DNA of 64,000 nucleotides, from NCBI GenBank assembly GCA_004293675.1, contig READ01000015.1:238865-302864 (forward strand), in the 5' to 3' direction. This document shows, piece by piece, positions 8,724-19,022 of this stretch. This DNA is from Betaproteobacteria bacterium. Lineage in GTDB: Bacteria > Pseudomonadota > Gammaproteobacteria > Burkholderiales > Casimicrobiaceae. The position numbers and the translations under genes are program-made. The stretch's first letter is position 1. Every line of letters begins with the position of its first letter. The notes under the pieces were generated by a model. That model had not been told where the DNA came from, made no database searches, and saw nothing but the letters and a program-made list of their open reading frames with translations.

Positions 8724-9524
8724 TTAACCAAATCGTCCGGTGATGTAATCCTCGGTGCGTCGGTCTTTGGGTTTAACAAAAATTTGTGCGGTAGGGGTGA
8801 ATTCAATCAACTCACCCAAGTACATGTAAGCCGTGTGCTGCGAAACGCGCGCCGCTTGTTGCATGTTGTGAGTCACCATCACAATGGTGTAATCGTTTCG
8901 AAGCTCGCTCACCAATTCTTCGATGCGCGCGGTAGAAATCGGATCAAGCGCCGATGTGGGCTCATCCAGCAACAACACCTCGGGCTTCACTGCAATGCCG
9001 CGAGCGATACATAAGCGCTGTTGCTGACCGCCGGAGAGCGACAAACCACTTTGCGTCAATTTATCCTTCGCTTCGTTCCACAGAGCAGCCTTATTGAGCG
9101 CCCATTCCACTCGGTCATCCATATCACTCTTCGATAAGTTCTCGTAGAGTTTCACGCCAAAGGCGATGTTGTCGTAAATAGACATCGGAAACGGCGTAGG
9201 CTTTTGAAACACCATACCGATCGCGCCCCGGAGCGCGTTGAGGTCTTGCTTCGCATCAAGAATATTTTTGCCGTTAAACAAAATTTCGCCCTCGGCCCGC
9301 TGGCCGGGATAGAGCGAATACATCCGGTTTAGCGTGCGCAGCAATGTTGATTTGCCGCAACCCGAAGGGCCGATGAATGCCGTGACTTGTTTCTCTGGAA
9401 TCGTGAGCGAAATATCCCGCAATCCTTGGAACCCGCCGTAGAAAAAATTAACGTGTTTCAGCTCAATTTTTGTTGGGCTATCAACTGCCGCTGCGTCATC
9501 ACCCAAACTCACTTGGAAAGCCAT
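8724..9524 (-). CDS. pstB: phosphate ABC transporter ATP-binding protein PstB
   Basis: ATPase that powers high-affinity phosphate import through PstC/PstA in the inner membrane (266 aa). Walker A is GPSGCGKST, the Q loop is [10 protein letters not shown] (the PstB-specific form), the signature is [14 protein letters not shown], Walker B is [13 protein letters not shown], and the switch His is in [13 protein letters not shown] purine-rich GAGAGAGAG ribosome-binding site precedes the ATG. It sits between pstA (18-bp gap) and phoU. Confidence 0.97.
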   Translation of the reverse strand: MAFQVSLGDDAAAVDSPTKIELKHVNFFYGGFQGLRDISLTIPEKQVTAFIGPSGCGKSTLLRTLNRMYSLYPGQRAEGEILFNGKNILDAKQDLNALRGAIGMVFQKPTPFPMSIYDNIAFGVKLYENLSKSDMDDRVEWALNKAALWNEAKDKLTQSGLSLSGGQQQRLCIARGIAVKPEVLLLDEPTSALDPISTARIEELVSELRNDYTIVMVTHNMQQAARVSQHTAYMYLGELIEFTPTAQIFVKPKDRRTEDYITGRFG

Positions 9525-9542
9525 GATTAATCTCTCTCTCTT

Positions 9543-10403
9543 CTAATTTGTCTTTTGGCGGAACACTACGCGCGCCAGAATATTGAGTACTAAGACCGCT
9601 AAGGTAATCAGCAACGCTCCGCCCCAAGCCAGCTGCTGCCACTCTTCATACGGGCTCATTGCGAATTGGAAAATAACCACGGGCAAATTAGCCATCGGGC
9701 CACTCATGTCCGCGCTCCAAAACTGATTGTTGAGCGCAGTAAACAGCAGCGGTGCCGTCTCTCCCGAGATCCGTGCCAATGCCAACAAAACACCCGTGAC
9801 CACGCCGCCCTTCACGGCGCGCAGCGTGACCATGGTCACTACCCGCCATTGCGGCGCACCCAGCGCCACGGCCGCTTCGCGCATGCTGTTGGGCACCAAA
9901 AGGAGCATCGTTTCTGTGGTGCGAACCACAACCGGCACCGCGATGATCGCCAGCGCGACTGCACCGGCCCAGCCCGAGTAGTGTTTCACCTGCGCCACGA
10001 TCACTGCGTATACAAATAGCCCAATTACGATCGAAGGCGCTGAGAGCAAAATATCGTTGATGAATCGCGTGAGCTTGGCGACGGTGCTGTTTTGGCCTAC
10101 TTCAGCCAGATAAATACCGGTCATGATTCCAATGGGTGTGGCGATAAAAATCGCCGCGCCCACGATCATCATGCTGCCGAAAATAGCGTTGGCCAGACCA
10201 CCGGCAGCGCCTGGCGGCGGCGTCATTTGTGTAAAGAGCGCCGTGCCAAAGGCCGCAAAACCTTTGCCAAACAAGGTGATCAAAATCCAAGTCAAAAATG
10301 CCATGCCAATGGCCATCGTCACGAACGACATCGCCATATTGATGCGGTTGACCCATAACCGACGTTTGTAGATCGGATTGCTGGCTAAGTCCTTTGCGCT
10401 CAT
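9543..10403 (-). CDS. pstA: phosphate ABC transporter permease PstA
   Basis: One of two membrane subunits of the Pst phosphate importer. Six hydrophobic segments are visible. The BPD-transport EAA-type loop reads [20 protein letters not shown], followed by the family motif [15 protein letters not shown]. The ATG at 10403 ([15 protein letters not shown], 286 aa) overlaps the pstC stop as ATGA and is preceded by AAGGAAGG, so it is preferred to an upstream in-frame codon at 10445. pstB follows after 18 bp. Confidence 0.96.
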   Translation of the reverse strand: MSAKDLASNPIYKRRLWVNRINMAMSFVTMAIGMAFLTWILITLFGKGFAAFGTALFTQMTPPPGAAGGLANAIFGSMMIVGAAIFIATPIGIMTGIYLAEVGQNSTVAKLTRFINDILLSAPSIVIGLFVYAVIVAQVKHYSGWAGAVALAIIAVPVVVRTTETMLLLVPNSMREAAVALGAPQWRVVTMVTLRAVKGGVVTGVLLALARISGETAPLLFTALNNQFWSADMSGPMANLPVVIFQFAMSPYEEWQQLAWGGALLITLAVLVLNILARVVFRQKTN

Positions 10404-11341
10404 GTGCGTTTTCCTTCCTTCGACTTGAGCGAAGACAACATCCATCGCGACAGCGACAGCACAACAAAGGACAGCGCGAACAGTGTCAGCCCCAAAGTGA
10501 TGAGTGCGGACATGTGGGCTGGATCCGACGCTTCGTTAAATTCGTTGGCTAGCGAGGATGCAATTGAATTGCCAGGCTCAAACAACTGCATTGAGATGTT
10601 GTACGCATTGCCGATGACAAACGTTACCGCCATGGTTTCGCCCAATGCGCGGCCGAGCCCCAGCATGATGCCGCCGATCACACCCGCTTTGGTGTAGGGC
10701 AGCACCACATTCCAAACGACCTCCCACGTCGTTGCGCCTAAGCCATAGGCCGATTCCTTGAGAATCGCTGGTGTGGTTTCAAACACATCGCGCATGACCG
10801 ATGCGATAAACGGAATGACCATCACCGACAAAATCAAACCCGCAGTGAGCACACCTATGCCCATCGGCGGCCCTTGAAAAATCACGCCAACGACTGGAAT
10901 TTGTCCAAGGGTTGCGGTTAGTGTGGGTTGAATAGACGCGATGAGCGGCGTCAGAATGAACAATCCCCACATGCCGTAAATGATTGACGGCACCGCAGCG
11001 AGCAGCTCCACCGCAGTGCCCAGCGGCCGCTTTAGCGCCGGCGGACACATTTCTGTCAAAAAGATCGCGATGCCGAAACTCAGCGGAACACCCACCAGCA
11101 ATGCAATTGTCGCGGTAACTACCGTGCCCCACAGCGGCGCCATACCACCGTATAAGTTCTGTACCGGGTCCCACACGTCGGAGACGAAAAACTTTGGACC
11201 TGTTTGAGTGAGCGTTTGCCAAGAACCGATGACCAGCGTGGCAATGATGCCCGCCAATGTCGCCAGGACTAAGAGCGCAAAAAATTGAGTGGTTCGCGCA
11301 AAGATGGCATCTTGTCGCCTAAAACTGTTGGAGTGAGACAT
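10400..11341 (-). CDS. pstC: phosphate ABC transporter permease PstC
   Basis: Second membrane subunit of the phosphate importer (313 aa from this start). Six hydrophobic segments, the periplasmic [14 protein letters not shown] region and the EAA loop [20 protein letters not shown] with [17 protein letters not shown] identify PstC. The ATG at 11341 ([11 protein letters not shown]) is preferred over an in-frame codon at 11458: it has an AGGGGT ribosome-binding site and gives normal family length, while the upstream extension is arginine-rich and atypical. Its stop overlaps pstA. Confidence 0.96.
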   Translation of the reverse strand: MSHSNSFRRQDAIFARTTQFFALLVLATLAGIIATLVIGSWQTLTQTGPKFFVSDVWDPVQNLYGGMAPLWGTVVTATIALLVGVPLSFGIAIFLTEMCPPALKRPLGTAVELLAAVPSIIYGMWGLFILTPLIASIQPTLTATLGQIPVVGVIFQGPPMGIGVLTAGLILSVMVIPFIASVMRDVFETTPAILKESAYGLGATTWEVVWNVVLPYTKAGVIGGIMLGLGRALGETMAVTFVIGNAYNISMQLFEPGNSIASSLANEFNEASDPAHMSALITLGLTLFALSFVVLSLSRWMLSSLKSKEGKRT

Positions 11342-11466
11342 ACGACCCCTGTATTTTTGTGTAAACAGAAACGAATCAGCCCAGCACCATCTTCGTGATC
11401 CGAAGACAGTTGCCGGGCGGAATCGAGCGCTGATCGATCGCAACCGATCAACACTCAACGACTAAG

Positions 11467-12504
<1,038 letters not shown>

Positions 12505-12800
12505 GTGTTGAATCCTTAAGGGTTCAGTGGTGAGAGGAGAAGGTCACCCCTTCTTTTTTGTCCGACGAATTATTGCTGCTAATTGTTACGGGGATATTTC
12601 AGCCCTTCTCAGTCGACGCTTTGTCCTACACACCTGATGCACCTGCGAAAAAAAATGCGATTGGGTGAGCAAAAGCAACGCCGTCTGGGCGACCGGCTCG
12701 TCCGCCAGTGTCGCAAATTAGAAATGATTTCGTCACAGCGGTGAAATTTAATCGGTCGATATTGCGGGTTTACCTAATCACCAACTAACTGGGAGTAGCT
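12505..12800. other. divergent pstS/phoX promoter region
   Basis: This 296-bp region separates two divergent phosphate-starvation-type genes and must hold both promoters. It contains an A-run at about 12648-12656 and a short dyad TCAC-N4-GTGA near 12732-12743. No tandem CTGTCAT-like Pho box reaches a convincing match on either strand. No gene is seen. Confidence 0.4.
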
Positions 12801-14894
12801 GTGGCTCAATCAATTCGTGACGACGATGGCGTGTCCAATCCTTCAAACCAATTGACTTTCGCCGAAATGGTGGAGCAAGTAGATCCGCGTCGCCGCACGA
12901 TGTTAAAGGTCGGCGTTGGCGTGGCGACCATCCCGTTTTTGGGCGGCATTGCAGCTTGCGGCAGTGATAGCGATGCGTCGACGCCGCCAGTGTCGGCCGA
13001 AAAGATGCTTGGCTTTACGGGCGTTGCAATTTCAACAGCAGATACTGTCGTAGTTCCGGCCGGCTATGTCGCCACCACCATTCTCCCCTGGGGCACGCCG
13101 ATTCGCGCTGGCGCTCCCGCTTGGAAAGCGGACGCAACAAATACGGCCGCCGAACAAGAGCAGCAAGTGGGCGACAACCATGATGGCATGACCTACTTCG
13201 GCTTCAACACGGCCGCCAATGGCGTTGGCGATCGCAGCGACGAAGGTCTGCTGGTGATGAATCATGAGTACATCAATCCCGAATACTTCTACTCACCCGA
13301 CACCGACGCGACGAACTGGCTGCTGCCCTTCACGCTTGAGAAGGCGCGCAAAGGCCAAGCCGGTCATGGCGTGTCGGTGAACCATGTGCGCCGTGCTGCT
13401 GACGGCAGCATCAGTCAAGTCGCTGAATCTCGTTTCAATCGACGCTTCACGACAAACACTGCGATGAAGTTGAGCGGTCCAGCCGCTGGTAGCGATCTGC
13501 TCAAAACGGCGGCCGACGCCACGGGCACCAACGTGCTCGGTACGGTAAACAATTGCGCTAACGGCTTCACGCCGTGGGGCACCTACCTCACCTGTGAAGA
13601 AAACTTCAACGGCTACTTCGGTTGGAACGGCACGCGCACTGCTACCGCGCTCGAATCGCGCTACGGAATCACACAGAACGGTTTCGGTTACTTGTGGCAC
13701 ACGGTCGATCCGCGATTTGACGTGAACGCAAACCCGAACGAAGCGAATCGCTTCGGCTGGATCGTGGAAATCGATCCCTTCGATCCAAGCTCAACGCCCG
13801 TGAAGCGCACGGCGCTTGGTCGCTTCAAACATGAAAACGTCGAAGTCGTTGTTGCAGCCAATGGCAAGGTCGTCGCCTACTCGGGCGACGACGAGCGCAA
13901 TGAGTACATCTACAAATTCGTATCGAGTGGCACTTTTGATCGCACCAATCCGACCTCGGCCGCTAATCGCGCACTGCTCGATTCCGGCACCCTCTACGTT
14001 GCGAAGTTCGAAGCGGGCGCAACCGCAGGCGACCGTGCCGGCGTCGGCAGTTGGGTTCCGCTCGTGTTCGGTCAAAACGGATTGACGACGGAGAACGGCT
14101 TCACAAGCCAAGCCGACGTCTTGATTCGCACGCGCCAAGCCGCTGATCGCGTGGGTGCCACGATGATGGATCGCCCCGAGTGGATCGCCGCGAACCCAAA
14201 GAAAGCAGGCGAAGCCTTGATCGCGCTCACCAACAACAATCGTCGTGGCACTACGACCGCTTCGTCGAACAACCCGAACGGAACGACCGCGGGCGGCTCA
14301 GCTCGCCCACCCGTGGATGAAGCCAATCCGCGCGAGAGCAACGTTTGGGGTCACATCGTGCGTTGGAACGAGGCCGCAGGCGACGTGACTGCCTTGACGT
14401 TCACGTGGGACGTGTTCCTGATGGCGGGTCAGCCGTCGGTCACTGGCGCGCGCGCGCCGTCGTCCAACATCAATGCAGACAACCTCTTCAACAGCCCAGA
14501 CGGTTTAGCGTTTGATAGCTCGGGTCGACTGTGGATTCAAAGCGATGGCAGCTTTTCGAACACGGGCGATTTTGCCAACATGGGCAACAACCAAATGCTC
14601 GCTAGCGATCCCGTAACCAAGGAAGTGCGTCGGTTTTTGGTCGGCCCATCGGGCTGTGAGGTCACGGGTCTCGCATTCACGCCCGATCGCAAAACGATGT
14701 TTGTCAACATTCAACATCCCGGTGAAGTCGGTAGCCATCCCCGCGCCCCGAAAAACGCGGCGGGCACCACGATCAGCGATAACGAACTCGCGCGCAACGC
14801 AACTCAGTTTTCGCAATGGCCAACGGCGGGTGCGCGACCACGCTCGGCAACGGTTGTTGTGCGTCGCACGGACGGTGGTGTGATCGGCGGCTAG
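12801..14894 (+). CDS. phoX: PhoX-type (DUF839) alkaline phosphatase, Tat-exported, likely lipoprotein
   Basis: Predicted secreted phosphatase releasing inorganic phosphate from organic phosphate esters (697 aa). The N-terminus has a twin-arginine motif (RRTMLK, residues 31-36), a hydrophobic stretch and a lipobox IAAC at 50-53, so the mature protein may be lipid-anchored. Family motifs include VMNHEYINPEYF, NNCANGFTPWGTYLTCEEN, GRFKHENVEV, YSGDDERNEYIYKF and SPDGLAFDSSGRLWIQSDG. These are typical of the DUF839/PhoX fold, whose known members use Ca and Fe. A GTG start has GGGAG five bases upstream. It is divergent from pstS, consistent with phosphate-starvation use. A strong terminator follows. 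Confidence 0.9.
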   Translation: MAQSIRDDDGVSNPSNQLTFAEMVEQVDPRRRTMLKVGVGVATIPFLGGIAACGSDSDASTPPVSAEKMLGFTGVAISTADTVVVPAGYVATTILPWGTPIRAGAPAWKADATNTAAEQEQQVGDNHDGMTYFGFNTAANGVGDRSDEGLLVMNHEYINPEYFYSPDTDATNWLLPFTLEKARKGQAGHGVSVNHVRRAADGSISQVAESRFNRRFTTNTAMKLSGPAAGSDLLKTAADATGTNVLGTVNNCANGFTPWGTYLTCEENFNGYFGWNGTRTATALESRYGITQNGFGYLWHTVDPRFDVNANPNEANRFGWIVEIDPFDPSSTPVKRTALGRFKHENVEVVVAANGKVVAYSGDDERNEYIYKFVSSGTFDRTNPTSAANRALLDSGTLYVAKFEAGATAGDRAGVGSWVPLVFGQNGLTTENGFTSQADVLIRTRQAADRVGATMMDRPEWIAANPKKAGEALIALTNNNRRGTTTASSNNPNGTTAGGSARPPVDEANPRESNVWGHIVRWNEAAGDVTALTFTWDVFLMAGQPSVTGARAPSSNINADNLFNSPDGLAFDSSGRLWIQSDGSFSNTGDFANMGNNQMLASDPVTKEVRRFLVGPSGCEVTGLAFTPDRKTMFVNIQHPGEVGSHPRAPKNAAGTTISDNELARNATQFSQWPTAGARPRSATVVVRRTDGGVIGG

Positions 14895-14909
14895 CCAGTC
14901 GGCACGCCA

Positions 14910-14942
14910 CGAAAAGCCCGCGTGATGCGGGCTTTTCGTTTT
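14910..14942 (+). terminator. Rho-independent terminator after phoX
   Basis: A perfect 12-bp stem (CGAAAAGCCCGC with GCGGGCTTTTCG) and a 5-nt loop GTGAT lie 16 bp after the phoX stop, followed by a T run. This ends phoX transcription before ppk. Confidence 0.9.
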
Positions 14943-15067
14943 CCGACTGAGGGTGCCTACATTGAGACGACGTGTGTTCTAGTGTCAAACTATAGGGTGT
15001 ATTCGCGTAGGTCGATAAAGCGGCATCGCTATGACGCGACATCAATGGCCAGCTCATAAGGTGAGCT

Positions 15068-15085
15068 TTGTCACAAAAAATTCAT
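15068..15085 (+). promoter_or_regulatory. possible Pho box upstream of ppk
   Basis: TTGTCACAAAAAATTCAT matches 12 of 18 positions of the tandem CTGTCAT-N4-CTGTCAT Pho box and lies 55 bp before the ppk start. The first heptamer is good and the second keeps only its TCAT end, so PhoB control of ppk is a weak suggestion. Confidence 0.3.
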
Positions 15086-15139
15086 GTTCACATCGCCATT
15101 CTTTGTCAGACTTGAAGGCTGCGTTTCCGGAATAAAAAT

Positions 15140-17242
15140 GTGTTGATCCCACTCATTAGTCGCGAACTGTCGATGCTCGCCTTCAACGAGCGCGTGCTGG
15201 CGCAGTGTGAAATGCCGTGGGTCCCTGCGCTTGAGCGGCTGCGCTATTTGACGATCGTGAGCTCCAACCTTGATGAGTTTTTCGAGGTTCGCATCGCTGA
15301 GCTCAATGGCAAACTCGATGCGCTAGAGGCAGCGCAATCTCCTGATGCCAAAAAACTGCGGCTTGAGCTCGAGCGTGTCGCCGTGCACGCGCACGCGTTG
15401 ATCGACAAAAAGTATCGCTTGCTCAATGCCCACATACTGCCCACGCTGGCGCAGCACGGCATTGAATTGATTCGCGGCGAAACCGTCTCAACTGCGCAGA
15501 AACATTGGATTGAAGATACGTTTAAGCGGGAGGTTGCGCCGGTACTGACCCCCATTGGGCTAGATCCTGCGCATCCTTTTCCAACGGTTGCTAACAAAGG
15601 CTTGCACTACATCGTCGAGCTCAAGTCTAAGCGCGGCGCGGATAAGCATTCGGTGGCGATTGTAAAAGTGCCGCGAAGTTTGCCTCGGGTGATGGAAGTT
15701 CCGCTGGATCGGAGCTCCGCGGCGCGCGCCAGAAAGAGCACGGTAAGCGCATCGCGGCACTTTGTGTTGCTGTCATCGATTATTCAGTCTGAATTGCAGC
15801 GATTGTTTCCTGGCCGCGAGGTTGTGAGCATTTCGCAGTTCCGTTTGACGCGCGACAGCGATCTTTGGGTCGATGAAGACGAAATGACCGACTTGCGGCA
15901 AGCGCTCGCCGGGCAGTTAAAACGTCGGCCATTCGGCAAGGAGGTTCGGCTTGAGATCAATGCCGATGCGAGCGAACAGGTGCTGCAGTTACTCAGAACG
16001 CACTTTAAGCTCGAAGCCCATGAGGTGTATCGCGCCGATGGCCCTGTGAACTTGGCGCGCCTGCAATCTCTCGCAGAAGCTGCCGACACGCCAAGCTTAC
16101 GCTTTCCGCCGTTTGTGCCGGGCGTATCGCAAGCACCGCTTACGACAGAAAACTACGCCTCTGAGCTCAAGCGCGGTGACGTGTTGTTGCATCACCCGTA
16201 TCAGTCGTTTGACACAGTTGTGCAGTTTATTCGTGCGGCAGTCAACGATCCCAAGGTCATCGCGATCAAGCAGACGATTTACCGAACTGGCAGCAAATCA
16301 GAGCTCATGGATTTGTTGCTTGAAGCGGTGCGTCGCGGCAAGGAAGTTACAGTTGTACTGGAGCTCAAGGCAAGGTTCGACGAAGAAACAAACATCAATT
16401 GGGCCGACAAATTCGAGCATGCTGGCGCACATGTTGTCTATGGTGTGGTCGGCTTGAAAACACACGCGAAAATGGCGCTGATATTGCGTCGCGAAGGCAA
16501 TGCGATCAAGGGCTATGCGCACGTGGGCACCGGCAATTACAACCCTAGCACGGCCAGGTTCTACACAGATTTCGGGGTATTAACCGCAAACATCGCGGTG
16601 ACCAAGGACGTTGCGGCGATTTTTCATCACTTAACAAGTTTGTCGCAACCGCCCGTGCTCAAGCACTTGTGGTGGGCGCCCCATTCGATGCGCAGAAACA
16701 TTATTGCTGCGATCGATAAGGAGCGAAGCAATGTGCTGTCGGGCAAGCCGGCTCGAGTCATGGCTAAGGTCAATGCCCTGACCGACGAAGGCGTGATCGC
16801 AAGCTTGTACGAAGCAGCGCAAGCGGGCGTGAAGATCGATCTGATCGTGCGAGGTGCCTGCTGCCTGGCGCCGCAACTTCGAGGCTGGTCCGAAAACATT
16901 ACTGTGCGCTCGTTGGTCGGTCGTTTCCTTGAGCACAGTCGAATCTACTATTTCGAAAACGACGGCAATCCAGATGTGTTGATTTCCAGTGCCGATTGGA
17001 TGAGTCGCAATTTGGACCGCCGCATTGAAGTGGCGTTACCCATTCTCGATCCAATACTCAAGCAGCGCGTTGTGCAGGAAGGTTTACTCGATTGTTTACA
17101 AGACAACTCGCAGGCCTGGCAGCTTGAAAAATCGGGCGCTTATCGTTTGCTGCGCCCGCTTCAAAATGAAGTTGTGTTGTCTGCACAGTCGAGTCTGGCG
17201 GAGAAGTGGGGACAAGTCATTCCCAAGGAGAGCGGCGAATGA
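15140..17242 (+). CDS. ppk1: polyphosphate kinase 1
   Basis: Reversibly transfers the ATP gamma-phosphate to long-chain polyphosphate, a membrane-associated phosphate store (700 aa, normal length). Domains in order: N (SRELSMLAFNERVLAQ), head, and the two phospholipase-D-like C domains. The catalytic region includes KQTIYRTGSKSELMDLLLEA and GLKTHAKMALILRREG, where the His is the phospho-acceptor type, and HVGTGNYNPSTARFYTDFG. The GTG start at 15140 is used since the sequence directly matches the family N-terminus. The stop overlaps the sixA start. Together with ppx nearby, both synthesis and breakdown of polyphosphate are encoded here. Confidence 0.96.
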   Translation: MLIPLISRELSMLAFNERVLAQCEMPWVPALERLRYLTIVSSNLDEFFEVRIAELNGKLDALEAAQSPDAKKLRLELERVAVHAHALIDKKYRLLNAHILPTLAQHGIELIRGETVSTAQKHWIEDTFKREVAPVLTPIGLDPAHPFPTVANKGLHYIVELKSKRGADKHSVAIVKVPRSLPRVMEVPLDRSSAARARKSTVSASRHFVLLSSIIQSELQRLFPGREVVSISQFRLTRDSDLWVDEDEMTDLRQALAGQLKRRPFGKEVRLEINADASEQVLQLLRTHFKLEAHEVYRADGPVNLARLQSLAEAADTPSLRFPPFVPGVSQAPLTTENYASELKRGDVLLHHPYQSFDTVVQFIRAAVNDPKVIAIKQTIYRTGSKSELMDLLLEAVRRGKEVTVVLELKARFDEETNINWADKFEHAGAHVVYGVVGLKTHAKMALILRREGNAIKGYAHVGTGNYNPSTARFYTDFGVLTANIAVTKDVAAIFHHLTSLSQPPVLKHLWWAPHSMRRNIIAAIDKERSNVLSGKPARVMAKVNALTDEGVIASLYEAAQAGVKIDLIVRGACCLAPQLRGWSENITVRSLVGRFLEHSRIYYFENDGNPDVLISSADWMSRNLDRRIEVALPILDPILKQRVVQEGLLDCLQDNSQAWQLEKSGAYRLLRPLQNEVVLSAQSSLAEKWGQVIPKESGE

Positions 17243-17703
17243 ACGATATTGTCTTTTGGCGTCACGCGGAGGCCCATGACGCAGAGTTTGACCAAGTCGA
17301 TTTGGATCGAAAGCTCACGGTAAAGGGTCAACGCAACGCCGAGCGCGTCGCGCATTGGTTAGATCGCAACTTACCGCAGCAATGTCGCGTCTTTGCGAGC
17401 GAAGCCAAGCGCGCACAACAAACGGCGCGTTGCCTGCCGCGCAAATTTAAGACGCTGGCGCAAATCAATCCCGACGCAGGAGCCGCCGATGTATTGTCAG
17501 CCGTGGGCTGGGGGGAGCATGCCGAGCTGACGTTAGTGGTGGGTCATCAACCATGGATGGGTCATTGTGTTGCGCAGTTGTTGGGGCTGGGTCCGCGCGA
17601 TTGGTCCATCAAAAAAGGCGCAGTGTGGTGGTTGCAGCGGCACGGCAAAGGCGATGGTGATGCCGTGATTGTGCGAGCCGTGATTTCGCCGGACTTGACC
17701 TAG
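17239..17703 (+). CDS. sixA: phosphohistidine phosphatase SixA
   Basis: Small histidine phosphatase (154 aa) that removes phosphate from phosphohistidine proteins. The catalytic RHG-type motif is WRHAEAHD near residue 8, with the second conserved His in VVGHQPWMG. Its ATG overlaps the ppk stop (ATGA) and is preceded by AAGGAG with an 8-base gap, so translation is probably coupled to ppk. An upstream in-frame start at 17206 would lie within ppk and is less likely. Pairing with ppk suggests a phosphate-related role, but the substrate is unknown. Confidence 0.92.
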   Translation: MNDIVFWRHAEAHDAEFDQVDLDRKLTVKGQRNAERVAHWLDRNLPQQCRVFASEAKRAQQTARCLPRKFKTLAQINPDAGAADVLSAVGWGEHAELTLVVGHQPWMGHCVAQLLGLGPRDWSIKKGAVWWLQRHGKGDGDAVIVRAVISPDLT

Positions 17704-17751
17704 CGTAGACCGTCTCAGTTCTCAATAGACCTTACAGCAAAACTGCCAATC

Positions 17752-17835
17752 GCCTCATAAAATATGGCGTACAAGGCAGTCTATGTTGTTTTCGATAATT
17801 CATGAAATAGTCACCAACGTCAGTTTCTGTGTGGC
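17752..17835 (+). repeat. 84-bp intergenic repeat element, copy E (degenerate right end)
   Basis: This copy is exactly 84 bp from GCC to GGC, centred between the convergent sixA and olsB-like genes and 48 bp from each stop. The left end, GCCTCATAAAATATGGC, aligns without gaps to the other copies. The right end keeps TTTC and GGC but not the full core. An outer CTGCC...GGCAG pairing (about 17744-17780) extends the left hairpin, which could help terminate sixA. Confidence 0.6.
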
Positions 17836-17883
17836 GTGTCACGAAATGGCCAGGATTTCAAACGTTTCCAACCGTACTGTCTG

Positions 17884-18702
17884 CTACAGCGTCGTTGCGC
17901 CGCCCAAAAAATGCTTCGCGTAGCGGGGCGCCATTCTCTGAACAGGCAGCAGCACGAAAAAATCGGCGACGTCAAACTGCGTGTCCCAAGCCGGCTCGCC
18001 GCACACCCATGCCCCCATTCTCAGGTAGGCGCGCAACAGGGCAGGCATGCTGGGCTTGCCGCCGTCGGGCGAAACCAGATCGGGAATGCCTCGGATGGGT
18101 TCGATGCGATATTCAATGGGCGCAAGATGGCGCGTCATCAGCTCCGCACGCAGCGCACTCAAGTCGCTGGTGCCTGCGTCGAGCGGCACGCTGGCGCACC
18201 CGCCTAGATACTTCACGTTGTTTTGGCTCGCATAGCGACCCAAACCGGACCACAAATGCGAGAGCACCGCGCCATGTTGACCGCTGCGATACGCGGGATG
18301 AATGCACGCTCGACCGGCTTCGAATAGGTCGTTCAAGAGCGGACGCAGCGCATCGATACGAAATTCAGTTTCGCAGTAACGTTGCCCCAATTTTCTTGCG
18401 CCCCACGGCGGCAAAATTCGGTACGTGCCAACTACTTTGTCACGCTGCTCGTCGATGACCACTAAGTGATCACAGAGTGCATCAAACTGATCGACGTCGC
18501 GTCCGTCGTGTCGATCAATGCTGGCCCCGAGCTCGTCAACAAATACGCGGTAGCGCAAGCGTTGTGCCGCCTCGACCAGCGCGCGAGTGTCAGCGAGCTT
18601 GACGCTTAGTTGGGAGCGCTGCGGGCTGAGATCCGAGCCGCTGAACCGGTCGACGCGAAGTGCGGTGTGGGTCGAAGAGAGCTGCATCGAATCTGTCCCC
18701 AT
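17884..18702 (-). CDS. OlsB-like GNAT N-acyltransferase
   Basis: Protein of 272 aa related to the ornithine-lipid acyltransferase OlsB and hemolysin-like putative acyltransferases. Motifs are RLRYRVFVDELGA, GTYRILPP, CETEFRID and the acyl-donor-site region EAGRACIHPAYRSG; these match the autoinducer-synthase-like GNAT fold. A likely reaction is transfer of a 3-hydroxyacyl group from acyl carrier protein to an amine such as ornithine. Ornithine lipids replace phospholipids under phosphate starvation in many bacteria, which fits the neighbouring pst, phoX, ppk and ppx genes. No olsA-type acyltransferase is adjacent. A second ATG lies at 18687. Confidence 0.75.
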   Translation of the reverse strand: MGTDSMQLSSTHTALRVDRFSGSDLSPQRSQLSVKLADTRALVEAAQRLRYRVFVDELGASIDRHDGRDVDQFDALCDHLVVIDEQRDKVVGTYRILPPWGARKLGQRYCETEFRIDALRPLLNDLFEAGRACIHPAYRSGQHGAVLSHLWSGLGRYASQNNVKYLGGCASVPLDAGTSDLSALRAELMTRHLAPIEYRIEPIRGIPDLVSPDGGKPSMPALLRAYLRMGAWVCGEPAWDTQFDVADFFVLLPVQRMAPRYAKHFLGGATTL

Positions 18703-19022
18703 TCGTTTTGATGGCAGAACGATAGGCAGGCACCATGACCAAACGGTGACGCAGCGAAGTCAATACGATGACAAGTCAGCGTGTAACAATAGTTAAACAA
18801 ATCTCGTACACAATACACGTGTGATTTGCGAAGCAATGCGATTCCCTCCGGCGCACAGTATGGTTGAGCTCTGGGATTGCGCTAGCTAATTGCTCTCAAC
18901 CGAGCAGATATCGGATTGAGCGCAATGCTCTCAACGCGTTGATCGTATCGCGCAGAGGGCTCGCAGAATCACGTCCAACTTAGGCGCGCAGTCCAATGAT
19001 TGCAGTCGCCCCCCGCAAAGCG
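18703..19022. other. gene-free region between ppx and olsB-like gene
   Basis: 320 bp upstream of the olsB-like gene and downstream of ppx, both on the minus strand. It must contain the olsB-like promoter, though I see no clear -35/-10 pair. An imperfect inverted repeat pairs about 18863-18883 (GTTGAGCTCTGGGATTGCGC) with 18918-18935. No ORF with coding character. Confidence 0.4.

Noticed and set aside
12505-12800. Pho box between pstS and phoX
   Set aside because: Expected by function, but no 18-bp site on either strand matched clearly better than background, so none is called.
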